Source: Nymphaea colorata
Taxonomy: Eukaryota; Streptophyta; Magnoliopsida; Nymphaeales; Nymphaeaceae
Assembly: GCF_008831285.2 (NCBI RefSeq)
Contig: NC_045139.1
Coordinates: 25,214,412-25,278,411 of the forward strand
DNA length: 64,000 bases
Direction: 5' to 3'
Shown: piece after piece, positions 33,548 to 45,630 of the stretch
Position numbering within the stretch: the first letter of the stretch is position 1
Layout: each line of letters starts with the position of its first letter
Notes under the pieces: generated by a model
Databases searched by the model: none
Seen by the model: the letters and a program-made list of their open reading frames with translations, nothing else
What the model was told of the DNA's origin: nothing
Program-made: the position numbers and the translations under genes

Positions 33548-35017
33548 CTAAACCAGCGCATCATCCAAAGGCAACACCCCTATACGAACAACATGTTCGT
33601 GAAAGACCTTAGGAGTTAAACCTTTGGTAAGCGGATCCGTAATCATAGAGTCTGTCCCAATATGCTCTAAAGACACCTGATCATTCTGTATCCTCTCTTT
33701 AACAACCAAAAACTTAATGTCGATGTGCTTCGACTTTGACAAACTGTGGCTGTTATTAGAGTACATGACTGCTGAATTACTGTCACACAATAACCTTAGT
33801 GGTCTTTCTATACCATTCACAATGCGCAGCCCCGTGACAAAATTCTACAACTACAAGACATGATTGGATGCCTCGTAACATGCTATGAATTCTACTATCA
33901 TGGTTGAAGTAGCTACAAGTGTCTGTTTGACACTTTTCCAGGATATAGCTCCTCCAGCCAATAGAAATACATAGCTTGAAGTAGACTTGCGACTGTCTTG
34001 GCAACCAGTGAAGTTAAAATCTTAATACCCAATGATCTCCAACTGGTCTGACTTCTTGTATGTGAGCATAAAATCTTTTGTTCTCTGTAGGTACCTCAAT
34101 ACCCTTTTGGCTGCTTTCCAATTATCCATACCTAGATTACTTAAGTATTTGCCTAACATTTCAACGATAAATACAATATCCGGACGAGTACAAACCTGAG
34201 CATACATAAGGCTTCCCACAACAGACGAATAGGGAATCCTTTCAATTTCCTTAGATTCGATTTCACTTTTAGGGCACTGTTTGAGACTAAACTTGTCTCA
34301 TTTAGCAACTGGAGTATCTCCTGGTTTACAATCCTTCATGCCATATCGCTGAAGCACCTTATCAATGTAGGTCTTTTGTGATAATCCAATGATACTCCGA
34401 GAACGATCTCGAAATATTCTGATCCCTAATACAAAAGATGCATCACCAAGATCCTTCATGTCAAACTTTGTTGACAAAAAATTCTTAGTTTCGTGCAATA
34501 TGCCTACATCATTACTTGCCAGCAATATTTCATCGACATATAAAACCAGAAAGATAAATTTACCCCTACTGAACTTATGATATACACATTCATCAACCAT
34601 ATTAGTCTCAAAGCCAAATGAAACTATAACTTGATGAAATTTGTAATACCACTGACGGGAAGCTTGCTTTAGCCTATAGATGGATTTCTTAAGTTTGCAG
34701 ACCATTTTCTTTGCATCTCCTGAAACAAAGTTTTCTGGTTGCACCATATATATCGTTTCATCAATGTTTCCATTTAGAAACGCTGTCTTTACATTCATCT
34801 AATACAGCTCTAAGTAAAAATGAGCCACAAGTGCCATTATGGTCCTAAAAGAGTCTTTCGACGAAACTAGAGAGAAAGTCTCTATATGATCAATGTCTTC
34901 CTTTTGAGTAAAGCCCTTTGCAACAAGACGTGTCTTATACCTTTCGATGTTTCCTAATGAATCCCTCTTGGTTTTAAATATCCATTTATAACCAATGGGT
35001 TTCACACATTCAGGCAA
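33548..35017 (-). pseudogene. E4 reverse transcriptase and RNase H remnants
   Basis: RT start at 34799-35017 (GYKWIFKTKRDSLGNIERYKTRLVAKGF, seen as motifs). Core at 34298-34798 (NVKTAFLNGN, YRLKQASRQWYYKF, catalytic box LYVDEILLA). End at 34022-34219 (GSLMYAQVCTRPDIVF). RNase H at 33548-34004 (CDSNSAVMYSNN, SKSKHIDIKF, DPLTKGL). The frames are split by stops. The second catalytic Asp of RT is Glu. Confidence 0.88.
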
Positions 35018-35029
35018 TGGAACAATATC

Positions 35030-36061
35030 TCATACGTCATTGTCCATCATGGACTTTAACTCCTCATTCATGGCATCTATCCACTTATGAGATTTAGAAC
35101 TCTTTATCACTTCCTGGAAGTTGATAGGATCATCTTCTATTAAGCTCATATCAACATCATGTTCTTGGAGATAGACAAAATCATTTGAAATTGTATTTCT
35201 CCTCTCTCTAGTGGATCTCCTCAGTGGCACCTTTACTTGATTTTCTTGAGGTTGTTGAGTTTGTTCTTCAGTAGGGAGATCGACATCATTGCCTTCTTCT
35301 GAATATGTTGATGGAACAATGGCAGGAATGAATACCTGACTATTGCTTACAACATCCGTATGAGTGGATTCAGGTCCTTCTTCAAAGGTAATGCTTCTAA
35401 CCTGATCACCTCCCCCAAACTCAATATCCTCAAAGAAATGGGCATTTCCCGTTTCAAAGAAAGACTTACTGGATGGATTTCAAAACTTATAACCCCTTGA
35501 CCTATCAGAATACCAAACAAAGTAACAGCTAACCATCTTAGAGTTCAGTTTCCTTTCGTTTGGCCTATATGGCCTCGCTTCAGCTGGACATCCCCAAATA
35601 TGAAAATGTCTCATACTAAGCGTTTTGTCTGTCCATAATTCATATGAGGTTTTCGGTACTGATTTTGATGATACTCTATTTAGAATATAAGTTGCAGTCT
35701 TTAATGCCTCTTCCTAGAGGGACTCTGGTAAAGTAGAATGATTAATCATACTCCTTACCATGTCCATAAGAGTCCTGTTTCGTCTCTCAGCTACACCATT
35801 CATTCTGGGAGAACCCGGCATGGTGTATTGAGGGACTATACCGCATTCCTCTAGGTACTTAGTGAAAGGCCCTGGACGTTGTTCACCTGATCCATCAAAT
35901 CTACCATAGTATTCACCACCACGGTCAGATCTAACGGCTTTAATCATTTTGCCTAATTGATTCTCAACTTCGGCTTTAAATGACTTGAAAACGTCTAAGG
36001 ATTGAGACTTCTCATGAATCAAATACAGGTAGCCATAAAGAGAATAATCGTCTATGAACAT
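35030..36061 (-). pseudogene. E4 integrase and linker remnants
   Basis: Integrase core and C-terminus at 35714-36061 (FIDDYSLYGYLYL, VRSDRGGEYYGR, PQYTMPGSPRMNGVAERRNRTL as motifs). Linker at 35030-35230 with RRSTRERR and the RT entry motif EVIKSSKSHKWIDAMNEEL. The stretch 35231-35713 holds the integrase tail in broken frames. Confidence 0.87.
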
Positions 36062-36288
36062 GATAAAATATTGTTGTCCATTTTAACAAGTCGTAGGGAA
36101 TGGACCACAAACATCCGTATGAATCAGTTCTAAGACATCTGAAGCTCTACTTGCACCTGTTTTCTTAATGTTTGTTCGTTCATACATTCAATGTAAATAT
36201 TAAAGTCTGCAAAATCAAGGGACTCGAGAATTTCATTTGACATAAACCTTTTTATTCTCTTTTCAGAGATATGACATAAGTGTCTATG

Positions 36289-36960
36289 CTATAACATAGC
36301 AGAATTCTCATTGACTAATTTTCTTTTAGTACCACTAGACGTAACATGCAAGGTTTCATGATATGAAGCAACTGTATCAAGCAAATAGAGGTTATCGCTA
36401 CCAGATAAAGAACCCGTGGCTATCAAATTTGAGTGCAGAAACAACTTAAATTTACTTCCTCCAAATGAACAATAATAACCAAATTTGTCCAACGAGGAAA
36501 TAGAAACCAAATTCCATCTAAAAGACAGTACCACATAAGTTTCTGTCAAATTCAAATAACAACCAGTCTTTAACAATAACCAAAAATCTGCTATGGCTTC
36601 AACTTTCGCCTTCTGGCCATCGCCCACATAGATGAATCTTTCAGCATCATTTGGCGTTCGACAATTTAGGCAGCCTAACATAGAGACACTTATGTGAGTA
36701 GTAGCACCTGAATCTACCCACCAAGTGTCTCTGGATAGTAAAGTTAAATTAACCTCGGAACAAACCAAAGTGAGAAGTGTACCCCTCTTTTCACGCCATG
36801 CGTGAAACTTAGTACAATCCTTTTTTATATGACCTTCACCCTTACAAAAGAAGCAGCCTGATTGGCTTTCCTTATGCTTCTTATATTTCTTAATGGATGA
36901 CAGGTCAACTGCAACTTCCTTAATAGTATATATTTTCTTACTTATAAAAAATGAATAATT
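36289..36960 (-). pseudogene. E4 gag C-terminus, zinc knuckle, protease and pre-integrase
   Basis: Zinc knuckle CFFCKGEGHIKKDC with correct spacing, then the protease motif WWVDSGATTHIS and YVGDGQKAKVEAI, then SISSLDKFGYYCSF and the pre-integrase stretch. The frame extends up to 37074, but residues before the KKYKKHKE segment do not look like gag. I take about 36960 as the edge of recognisable gag sequence. Confidence 0.82.
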
Positions 36961-37669
36961 TAGCTCAGAAATAGTACTCAAATTGACAGATATCATGGAA
37001 GCAGAACTCACTGTACAAAGAACAAAATACCAAACATGCTCACAGTCAATACATGTACAAAGATGAAATAACAAATATAAACGAATTTAAATACAATGAC
37101 CTAAATCCCATCACAAGGTACCGGTGCAACGCTAATGTTTAATCTTTGGATTGAAATATTAACTGCAAGTAGTATTCTTGGTCAATAATGAATATAGATA
37201 ATTAACCCTGTCAAACAACGAGCCTATCTTTGGATTGACTCGCTATTCACATGGAAACCTGAAAAATTATCACATATTCATTGCCCTGTATACTTAAACC
37301 TAACCAAGCAACAATCCTCCTTTGCGTTGATTATTGCCCGCATGGATTAAGTATACTATCATCCAATGTTCAAAACAGACAAATTCGTACAACAGAGGTC
37401 ACTTTGGCGACATAAAGTACAAACTTACCCATTTCAAACAACAGACATAGCCAAAGCTCAAATTCATAATCCAAACATTCATCTAAAGTACACCCACAAA
37501 TTAACAACATGCAAAACATGATGCATAAACCAAATTCACATACAAGTTTGCCCTCAATTAAAGCCAAAACCAAATGATTTAATGATGCGACACATACAAA
37601 ATTTTGTCTTACATTAAATCCAAAACCAAATGATTCAATGATATGGGCCCAAAAGAGTCCAAAATTTTA

Positions 37670-37990
37670 TAAACCGGTATCAAAATCGCGCTTAAGTGGG
37701 TGAAGAACCACTGAATCGGCCTTAAAATGCCCTGTATCGTTCTTAAACTACAACAAAAGCACCTACATAACCCTAAATAGGACTGAACCGGTTTAAAAAT
37801 TGGACAAACCGGTCAAAAATAGACCGCATTGGTTCCAAAACCCACTGAACCGGTTTGAAAATGGCTAAAATCGGTTCTAAAACTGAATGGACCGGTTTGA
37901 AATGCACTGAATCTGTCTGAAAAGGGTCTGAATCGGTTCTAAAATGTCCGAACCGGTTCTAAAACTGAATGAACCGGTTCTGTTTTAAAA
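37670..37990. repeat. ACCGGTT-rich degenerate tandem array in E4
   Basis: ACCGGTT occurs at least five times exactly, and several more times as ATCGGTT, ACCGGTC or ATTGGTT. The copies sit in a loose 20-30-base unit of the form CTAAAACTGAATGAACCGGTT. The core AACCGGTT is its own complement. Confidence 0.8.
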
Positions 37991-38211
37991 CCAAGCCGTA
38001 TGGATATGGGTCGAGTCCATCAGGACCCAACCCGATCCAGAAAAACTTAACTCGGGCGTATTCGGGCGGCAAATATATTTTTTTTTTTAAGCTGATGGAT
38101 CCGGATCGGGTATGTCAAGACCCGACCCTGTCCGACCCGCACACTCAGCCACGCGGGCATCGTCTCCACCGCTCGCCTGCCGAATGGCAAGCGTGCAGTG
38201 GTGATCCTCCG

Positions 38212-38590
38212 GCAGGCCACCCAACTACGTGGGTGGCTGCCGGCGGGTGTCGCCAAAACGGCCGGCCATTGCCCGCCCAAAACCGACGGAATCCGGCCTT
38301 CTCCTTCCCGATTCAAAAAATGCCCCTTTTCAGTTGATTGGGCGGCTGCTGCAGTGGCGAGGAATCCACCGGTGGGTCGCCGGAGACCATGGGTGGGCGC
38401 CGGAGGGTCGCACGGCCCCGTCCGGCGACTGGTAAGTCGCCGGCAAGCCTCTGACTGGCCGCCGCCTTCCCTGCCGTCATCTTTCCCTGTGCCCCTTTTC
38501 CATGCTTATGCGGCTGTAGTTGAGGCGCAGTGGGCACTGCAGGCCACCCACAACGTGGGTGGCCGCTGTCGGGGTTGCCTCACGACGGCC
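38212..38590. repeat. Direct repeat, about 327 bp apart, in the GC-rich E4 leader
   Basis: GCAGGCCACCCA opens similar blocks at 38212 and 38539. Each forms a small hairpin (CCACCCA, 5-6 bases, TGGGTGG) and is followed by a GCCGGC/CGGCCGG-rich segment. A third, weaker copy lies near 38370-38410. Confidence 0.65.
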
Positions 38591-38827
38591 GGAGGCCCGC
38601 CGTCACCTGTCGGCGACTAACGCCCGTCGAACCGGCCGTCCCCTTGCCCATACCTCGTCCTCAAGTGGCGGCAACGGGTGCCCAACGGCTTCCGTTGCTC
38701 GTCCTCGCCCAAAATTTTTTTTTTTTTTTTGAAAAACTTGCAGCCGAAGAACCAAATGGAGAACATCCGAACGAGAAGAACGCACAAAAAAAACATCCAA
38801 AAATCAACGATTCAACAATGAACATGA

Positions 38828-38839
38828 GCTCTGATACCA
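38828..38839 (-). other. E4 primer binding site
   Basis: On - it is TGGTATCAGAGC, two bases after the 5' LTR end. Confidence 0.9.
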
Positions 38840-38841
38840 AT

Positions 38842-39307
38842 TGTTGGGATTTCTTCCCTTCATGCATACACAAAACGATATGCCCTAAATAGGATCATGC
38901 TGATGCTAAATCATTGAATTAAACAAAATAAACTTAACTGTAGCGGAAGCGTACCTGAATTTATCTGAAGAACTGGATGGTAGATCGCGGTAGGATCTTC
39001 CAGGGACTTTGCCACTTAAGGTCTCTCTCAGATGGGAAAGAGGAAAACCCTAGAAACCAACGTTTCAGGCAACTATTGCACAACCTAAGGGACCACTACC
39101 ATTTTATATTAAGGACAATTACGGATTCCATCCATCAAAGAGTCCGTAATTACGCAATTACGTACTGGTATCTACGTTTCAAAATTACCTCATACCATCT
39201 AAAATGGCGTAATATCTTAAAATGCAATCACTTAAGCAGATATTTACGTTAAGACAACCATAATGTCTGAAATTCCTAATTGACATATGTCGGCCCATTA
39301 TCTTACA
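38842..39307 (-). repeat. E4 5' LTR
   Basis: On - it starts TGTAAGATAATGGGCC and ends AAATCCCAACA. It matches the 3' LTR with scattered substitutions and small indels. Confidence 0.92.
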
Positions 39308-39312
39308 TTTTA

Positions 39313-42300
39313 AGGACGCTACGCTACCAGGAACGAGGATGATGAGGAAGGATGAGGTTCGGCTGCAACAACTCGTCGCTTCTCCCAAGCTTCACCTGTT
39401 TGCACGTTCCGTGTCTGTAGCTTGTTCGCATCATGTTGCTGGTCCCATCGCCTGCCCGCGAGGCAGCCACCATTCTTAGAAGCTGCGTTTCAAAATCTGG
39501 CGACCTCTAGCGGGGATGCTCATTTCCAGGCTAATTGATGGAAATTGGAAAGGACTGAAGTAAATATGTTTTCCTGATGAGGAGAAGTAAATATGTGTTC
39601 CTGATAAGGAAACCGGAGTCCCTGACAGATCGTTGGAGAAGGAAGCTCTCTCTCCAACTTGGACAAGCGGCTGCCTTTTTTTCAAGCACTTGGAGATCCG
39701 TCACTGTCACCCGCCCTGAATTCTAAGCAATTTCAAAATTTCAAAACGCCTCGGTGGTGCTTCCGAGTCAATCGATGGAGATAAACAATACCAAAAAATT
39801 ATTTGGCCTTCGAACTCGACAAATTGAAGTGTTGCTTTGCGGACTTTCAAGAACGAACCATGAAAAGCATTAAACGGAATAGAAAAGTGAGCAGAGGGAG
39901 GAAGAGAGAGATCAGAGGCTAAATTACTAGGAGTGGTGGAGACATGCACATCTCTCTCTCCCGCCCAAGCCACGTTGCCTTAAAGAGGGCGCCCCCTTCC
40001 CAACGTCTTTTATTCGAATTCTGAATCTCGAAAGGTGCGACGATTCCTGGCAGCCGTCCCTATTTCCCTTATGGCAATCAAACTTCCTTCAACAGTAGAA
40101 GGTGGAAAAATTTTACTGTATTGTTTGCCTGCAGACTCTCTCTCTCTCTCTATAGCAACGCTTATTGCTGCTTCTGGAGATCGTTGGTGGTTCTTCTTTG
40201 CATCTTGAACGATTCAAGGATGGCCTACCGGCCGGATTTCTTTTGACAGTATATACAGATGAGGTGGGTAGTCAATGTCGCAGTCGTAAACTTCTTCTTT
40301 CGTATCTTTTAATCTTTGTTTATCTTTTTTAATTGTTGCTTTCCTTTTCCACCTTTTTGCTTCCTTGCTCAGTATCTTATTCTTGGTCGAGTTCAATTCA
40401 GTTGAAGGAAGTTTGGCATTCTCTGTCGCTTTCTGCCTTCTGTCATTGTTTTCTTTGTCTGTCTGTTTGCTTCTGTTGTTAATCTTCAAGTTTTATTGAA
40501 ATTAAGCTCTCGTCAGAAGTTGGGTGTTGTGGTTTCTACTTTCTCTTTCCTTGTTGCCTTCGTAGTTGGCTTGAGCAAACAACGATCAAGTTCGGTGTGG
40601 GTCTTCGTGTGACTTTTAAATTCTTGCGATGCTATAATTTTTTCATGGCACGTTGCGCTTAAGCCTTAAGGGTCCTTTTGTGTCTTCTTCTGTAAACCAC
40701 TCCGTCTTTCTGGAGATGAAAAAGTTGTAACTTGATTTTGACAATGAATAACGTCGTTGTATTTGACCTGGACAATGATCGAGATTCGAGCAGAAGCAGA
40801 CGATGACTATGTGCACCATTTATAATTCTGAACTTGAAAACGGGTGTTCCTATTTGACTTGACTAACATTTTCTCTTGCTTAAGAGACCATCATTTGTGC
40901 TACTTTATTAGATATCATAGTTTTACCGAATGCAAGTAGGAGTGCAATAGCGAGGTGTCCTGCAGGATATCATGTCAAGGTGTTGTAACAATGAATATAT
41001 GCAGAAGGAGGGAATAGTAATAAATTAAAGAGTAAGCACATGTGCTAAACTGTGAAGTTTGGATGTACCAGAGAGGCGATTTGTTTCCCTGTCTAATTCA
41101 CGCTACCAAATTAAGTAGATCCTCTGTTTTCCCACGTATGCCGTCTATTAGCATTTCATTATGTACGGGTAGGTGGATACAGATAACTTCTTCAATTTAG
41201 TTTAGAACTTCACAACCACATTTTTTCAGCTAAGTTCCATATACGTTTGTTATTCCATTTTCTCAACAACCCAGTCTCCAGTCAGCAGACATGAGAATGT
41301 ATCAAGAGAGTATTCTGTCTAGGTAGCTGGGAATGCTTAATTGCTATGAAACTATTCAACTAATTGATAGCTACACTCACACATAGGTGTTGTACTTATT
41401 TATGCAGAAGCTTATGTTTCTAAGAGTTGCTGATCAAGGGGTTGTGTAAACGTTATCTGCGTGTTAATGTAGTAAGAAAATCTAAATTCTGGTATCTCTT
41501 TCTGACTAGAAAAGAGCCTTTTTCCTATGAAGATATATGATTGAGCATTTTTCCTTGCATAGCCACTGATATTGAGTCCTTTCAAAAAAGAAACAATATA
41601 TTAATGTTGCAAAACAAAAATTAAAAAAAAATGTGAAAAGGACTAAAAAACGAAATAAATTCCATGTGTTATTATTGTGTTTTTTTTTTGTTTTTCTCTT
41701 TTTCAAGGTTAAAATGATCATGGATTAAACTTTAATTAAATTATTTGAAGTCATTTTATCATCATTAAGACATTATTGTATTGTTTTATTTAGTTTCTTT
41801 TTATGTACTCTTATTAGTTTCTCATTTATTTTATTTTTAGCTAAATATTTAGGATTTTTTCTTTTAAAAAATGACCAAGATTTTCCCAAGAAAAATAACT
41901 TTGCCAAAAAAAATACCCAGAAAAAAATTGCTATTGAAACCTGAAAACAATATTTGTGTCTATGCTTTGTAATTTGCATGTTTGCAGTATCTTTTGCATC
42001 ATCAAAGTATTTCTTTTGATTTATTTCTTGAACAGGGTTCTGGTTTTTAATTAAATTATTTATGGTGCTTCAGTTTTGATGGTCCACTGCTATTTAAAAC
42101 TTATCAGATAGATGCTGACATCATGGGCTTTATGATAACTTAATGATTCACTGGTCGTGTCGTTATTTGTGGTTTCCTCCCTATGCATTTCTTCAGGTTC
42201 TTCCCATGTGCACGTGAAATTCGTGTCAATTTCCCTTCAGCATATATGCATGGTACTCTAGCCACTCTATTATAGACTGATCAACCTATTTAGTTTAATT

Positions 42301-43133
42301 GTCCTTTTTCTAGTTTAGGTTCATCTTGCACTGCTCCTTCTATCTTCTTTTTCATAGGTTTTACTTTTCTTCATCTGCTTCTTTGAAGCTGGATCCCTGG
42401 TTCAAAAAATTATCTTGATTAAATCTGCATCAGTTTGTATTCCAGGAAACTCTTTGTTCCCTCTTCCTATAGCTTTACCCACAAACTTGCATCAGACACA
42501 ATGGTTTTTCTTGGTATTCACATTGTTCATGCCTTTTACGTGTGAAATAGACTTCTGTAGGTTTTCTTTAAGTGTTTTCTTTTTTCTTTTTTTTTTCCTC
42601 TCTATTAAGCGCTCAGTTTTGGAAGCAACGAGCCTTTATTGATCTTCCTCTAATTCTGGTAAAGATAGATCCGTGCGCTCCATGTGGCGAATCTTCATTT
42701 TCTAGATTTGTGCTCTCAATGTTTCATATGGAAGTACATTACTAAGTTTTTTACATTACTAAGTTTTCTTTCATGACTTTATTTTGTGCTTCCAGGGAAG
42801 GTTTTCTGAAACAGTCAGCATCTATTTAGGATGTGATTCATGGTTGCCTTCTCGTCCTCTGCACTAGGCTTATAAGATTTTGTAGCTTGGTCCTCACCTG
42901 CTTGTATTTGTTTCAGTGAGGAGTTTATCTGTACGTACCATAAGAGAGAGTGTGTTCATGCATGCAAGTGCAATTGCGTCGTCATTTGTATGTCTTAGTT
43001 TCTTTCCCTTTGGGCTTGTTTTACAAGTTTCTGCATTTTAATTTATGGTGACTTTGTTTTCATTAATGCACAATTTCTAATGGTTTTATGCATCTTTCTG
43101 AGTAGACAAAATTTGGTACTTCATTAGCCTGGA
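39313..43133. other. Upstream region of the SINA ligase gene
   Basis: No protein-coding exon recognised. A CT-rich tract at 40134-40152 followed by mixed sequence could be a promoter or 5' UTR. A long 5' UTR intron is possible, because a TTCATTAG acceptor-like site lies 8 bases before the ATG. T-rich and A-rich blocks at 41580-41960 resemble the block in laccase intron 2. Confidence 0.4.
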
Positions 43134-45630
43134 ATGGCTTCTATAAACCTTTTCCTGGATGATGTACTACGAGAAAACAAGCCTGTGGTTATAGATCTTT
43201 CCCAGAATGAGCACGTGCTTGAGGCCAATGAACGTGTGAACGATTCTGTCCAGCATGCTGTACCAAAGCAGAGCGCGACTGTTGCAAGTAATGTCAGAGA
43301 ATTATTAGAGTGCCCTGTCTGCTTGAATGCTATGTATCCTCCCATCCATCAGGTTTATCTCGACTAACTGTTACCTATCATGTCCTCAAATGGAGGTTTC
43401 TTTTTTCCTTTTTCAAAAAAAAATTGACTATTATCTGTTAAACTTTTCAAACCGTCACGTTAACTTAGTTTTGGATGATAATAGTTTGGAAGTTTTATCT
43501 AATGGAAGTTTCATAGTATGTCTCACTGATGCATTGCCTAGCACAATCTTTTGTTTTGCTGCTACCTGATATGCACCATGTCATTATTGCAGCAAATCCT
43601 ACCCTGCCAAAGGCTGGAATCTGCTTGAGTTGAATCTTCCAAATATTCCTTTTTTGTAGGTATCATGAATAGTGTTGTATGTAACATAACATATAGTACA
43701 ATATATTATGCTATTTAGGTAATTATGAAGAAAAATGATGAAATACGACCCTAAAAATAGTTTAAGGTATTTATATTTTAAAAAAAAGGCAGAAAAGTGT
43801 TCTTTGTTGGTTACGTAAATTTCTTAAGGCTGAATATCAAGTTTGTTACAAAAGGCATTCTTACACATTCAAAGTAAAAATGTATTAGGGCTTGGTCCTA
43901 TGGTTTTCTTTAACAATGCTATGCCCATTGAAATAATTCAAGCTGTATGACCATTAAGTTGAATCAAGACTCTAACAAGTAAGTCATGCACACATTTATT
44001 TTTTAATGACTGTCATTTAAGGAATCAATTTTAGATATTTGATATATGATATATCTAATGAAAACGTGCATATTGTAGGTAGCAGATAATTATCATTTTG
44101 TTGTGTTTATGCAACTCATGTTTTTTCCTACCTTTCCTTATTTTTTCTTTTTTTTCTACTTTTTTATTTTTAATATTAAAAATATAAATTACACAACGTT
44201 AATTTGCTATAACCTGACATGTATGATTACCTTGTGAGAAATTTGAAATGGCTTTGATGGTCACATTTTGCTGTGACCAAAGGGTTTGTTAGTTGTGGTT
44301 TAAAAGAACTTTCTGTTACATTCAGTGAACTAGCTATTTGTCACTTGACGGGACCTATTTCTTGGCAGGCTGCAGCTGGTCAAAAAGTTTTTGTTTTGCG
44401 TTGTTGCTTAAAGCAATTATTCATATCCTAAATTTTTCAAATTTTTTGATTGTTTGTGACCTTTCTATTTTAGCGTATGTTCAGGAGGGTAATGTGTAGA
44501 TCAATAATTCCATGTTATCCGAAGTTGATGAACATGGTAGCTGCTTTGTTGCCAAAGGAATGGATGATCTTGAAAATATTTGAACTATTTTAGTTTGTCA
44601 TCAAGGAAAAAAGAAACTTATTTTTGCATTACTTTGTATCTCTTTGCAGTGTTCAAATGGGCATACTTTATGTTCTGGATGCAAGCCAAGGGTGCATAAC
44701 AAGTGTCCAACTTGTAGGCATGAACTTGGGAACATCAGGTGTCTGGCATTAGAGAAGGTGGCTGCATCTCTTGATTTGCCTTGCAAGTACCAGGGTTTCG
44801 GGTGTATGGGTGTGTATCCTTACTACAGCAAGCTGAAACATGAATCACAATGTTCATTTAGGCCCTATAACTGCCCATATGCTGGGTCTGAATGCAGTGT
44901 TGTTGGCGATATTCCTTCATTGGTAGCCCATCTGAAAGATGATCACAAGGTTGACATGCATAATGGAAGCACTTTCAATCATCGATATGTGAAGTCCAAC
45001 CCAAATGAGGTTGAGAATGCTACTTGGATGCTTACGGTACATATTCTTACAAAAGATCATTTACTTTTGTCATGCATCAATTATGAACTCTGGCATATTT
45101 TTCCATAAATCCAGGTATGAACATATGCACAAAATTACAATATAAAACATATTATGATGTGTGTGAAATGCATAGTTTTTCATCCTGGTTCTGACACCAT
45201 TTCACATAATACAAGTTTTATCAAATGTTCTTTGTTGTCATTGCTGGGTTGGGCAGCAATTCATAGGTTTCTTTTTCCTTTTGTTCCTCCCTTTATTGCC
45301 AAATACCAGGTTTTCAGTTGCTACGGGCAGTATTTCTGTCTGCACTTTGAGGCTTTCCAGCTTGGGATGGCACCTGTCTACATTGCCTTTCTCCGCTTCA
45401 TGGGGGACGACACTGAGGCCAAGAATTACAGTTACAGTTTAGAGGTTGGGGCAAATAGGGGGAAGATGGTGTGGCAAGGAGTTCCTAGAAGTATAAGGGA
45501 TAGCCATAGAAAAGTTAGAGACACCTATGATGGCTTGATTATACAGAGGAGAATGGCTCTCTTCTTCTCTGGTGGTGACAGGAAGGAGTTGAAGCTCAGA
45601 GTTACTGGAAGAATATGGAAAGAACAGTAA
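43134..45630 (+). CDS. SINA-type RING E3 ubiquitin ligase (SINAT-like), three coding exons
   Basis: Exons 43134-43352, 44650-45036 and 45310-45630, all phase 0 with GT-AG borders, give 308 residues, about the usual SINAT length (300-330). RING-HC ligands are C60, C63, C74, H78, C81, C84, C92 and C95. The SIAH-type zinc fingers follow (CKYQGFGC, CPYAGSEC...HLKDDH), then the TRAF-like C-terminal domain (LHFEAFQLGMAPVY, FFSGGDRKELKLRVTGRIWKEQ in parts). An in-frame TAG 9 bases upstream fixes the ATG. The family dimerises and tags target proteins for proteasomal degradation, for example in hormone, light and autophagy signalling. The N-terminus (MASINLFLDDVLREN) is not one I recognise from known SINATs. 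In MHNGSTFNHRY a Ser replaces the usual Cys, which is not a zinc ligand as far as I know. No lesion is seen, so it is probably functional. Confidence 0.93.

Larger units (their letters stand above)
37075..38827 (-). other. E4 leader-like region replacing gag
   Basis: This is the 1.75 kb between recognisable gag and the primer site. 37075-37660 is AT-rich with no coding signal. 37670-37990 is an ACCGGTT-rich array. 38100-38710 is very GC-rich with a direct repeat about 327 bp apart. Long + frames in the GC-rich part (38198-38620, 38530-38892) have low-complexity Arg/Pro/Ala content and overlap each other in several frames, so I do not call them genes. Confidence 0.6.
32681..39307 (-). mobile_element. 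Ty1/copia LTR retrotransposon E4 with abnormal leader and gag
   Basis: LTRs of 469 and 466 bp, a primer site matching initiator tRNA-Met, a purine tract, and protease, integrase, RT and RNase H on -. The pieces are broken by stops, and the RT box reads YVDE. Upstream of the zinc knuckle the normal gag (about 200 residues) is absent. Instead there is about 1.8 kb of leader-like sequence with an ACCGGTT-rich array and a GC-rich block. The element is 6.6 kb long. Confidence 0.93.

Noticed and set aside
38198-38892. Long GC-rich frames on both strands in the E4 leader
   Set aside because: Overlapping open frames on several phases are a result of high GC and few stops. The content is low-complexity Arg/Pro/Ala with no known motif.
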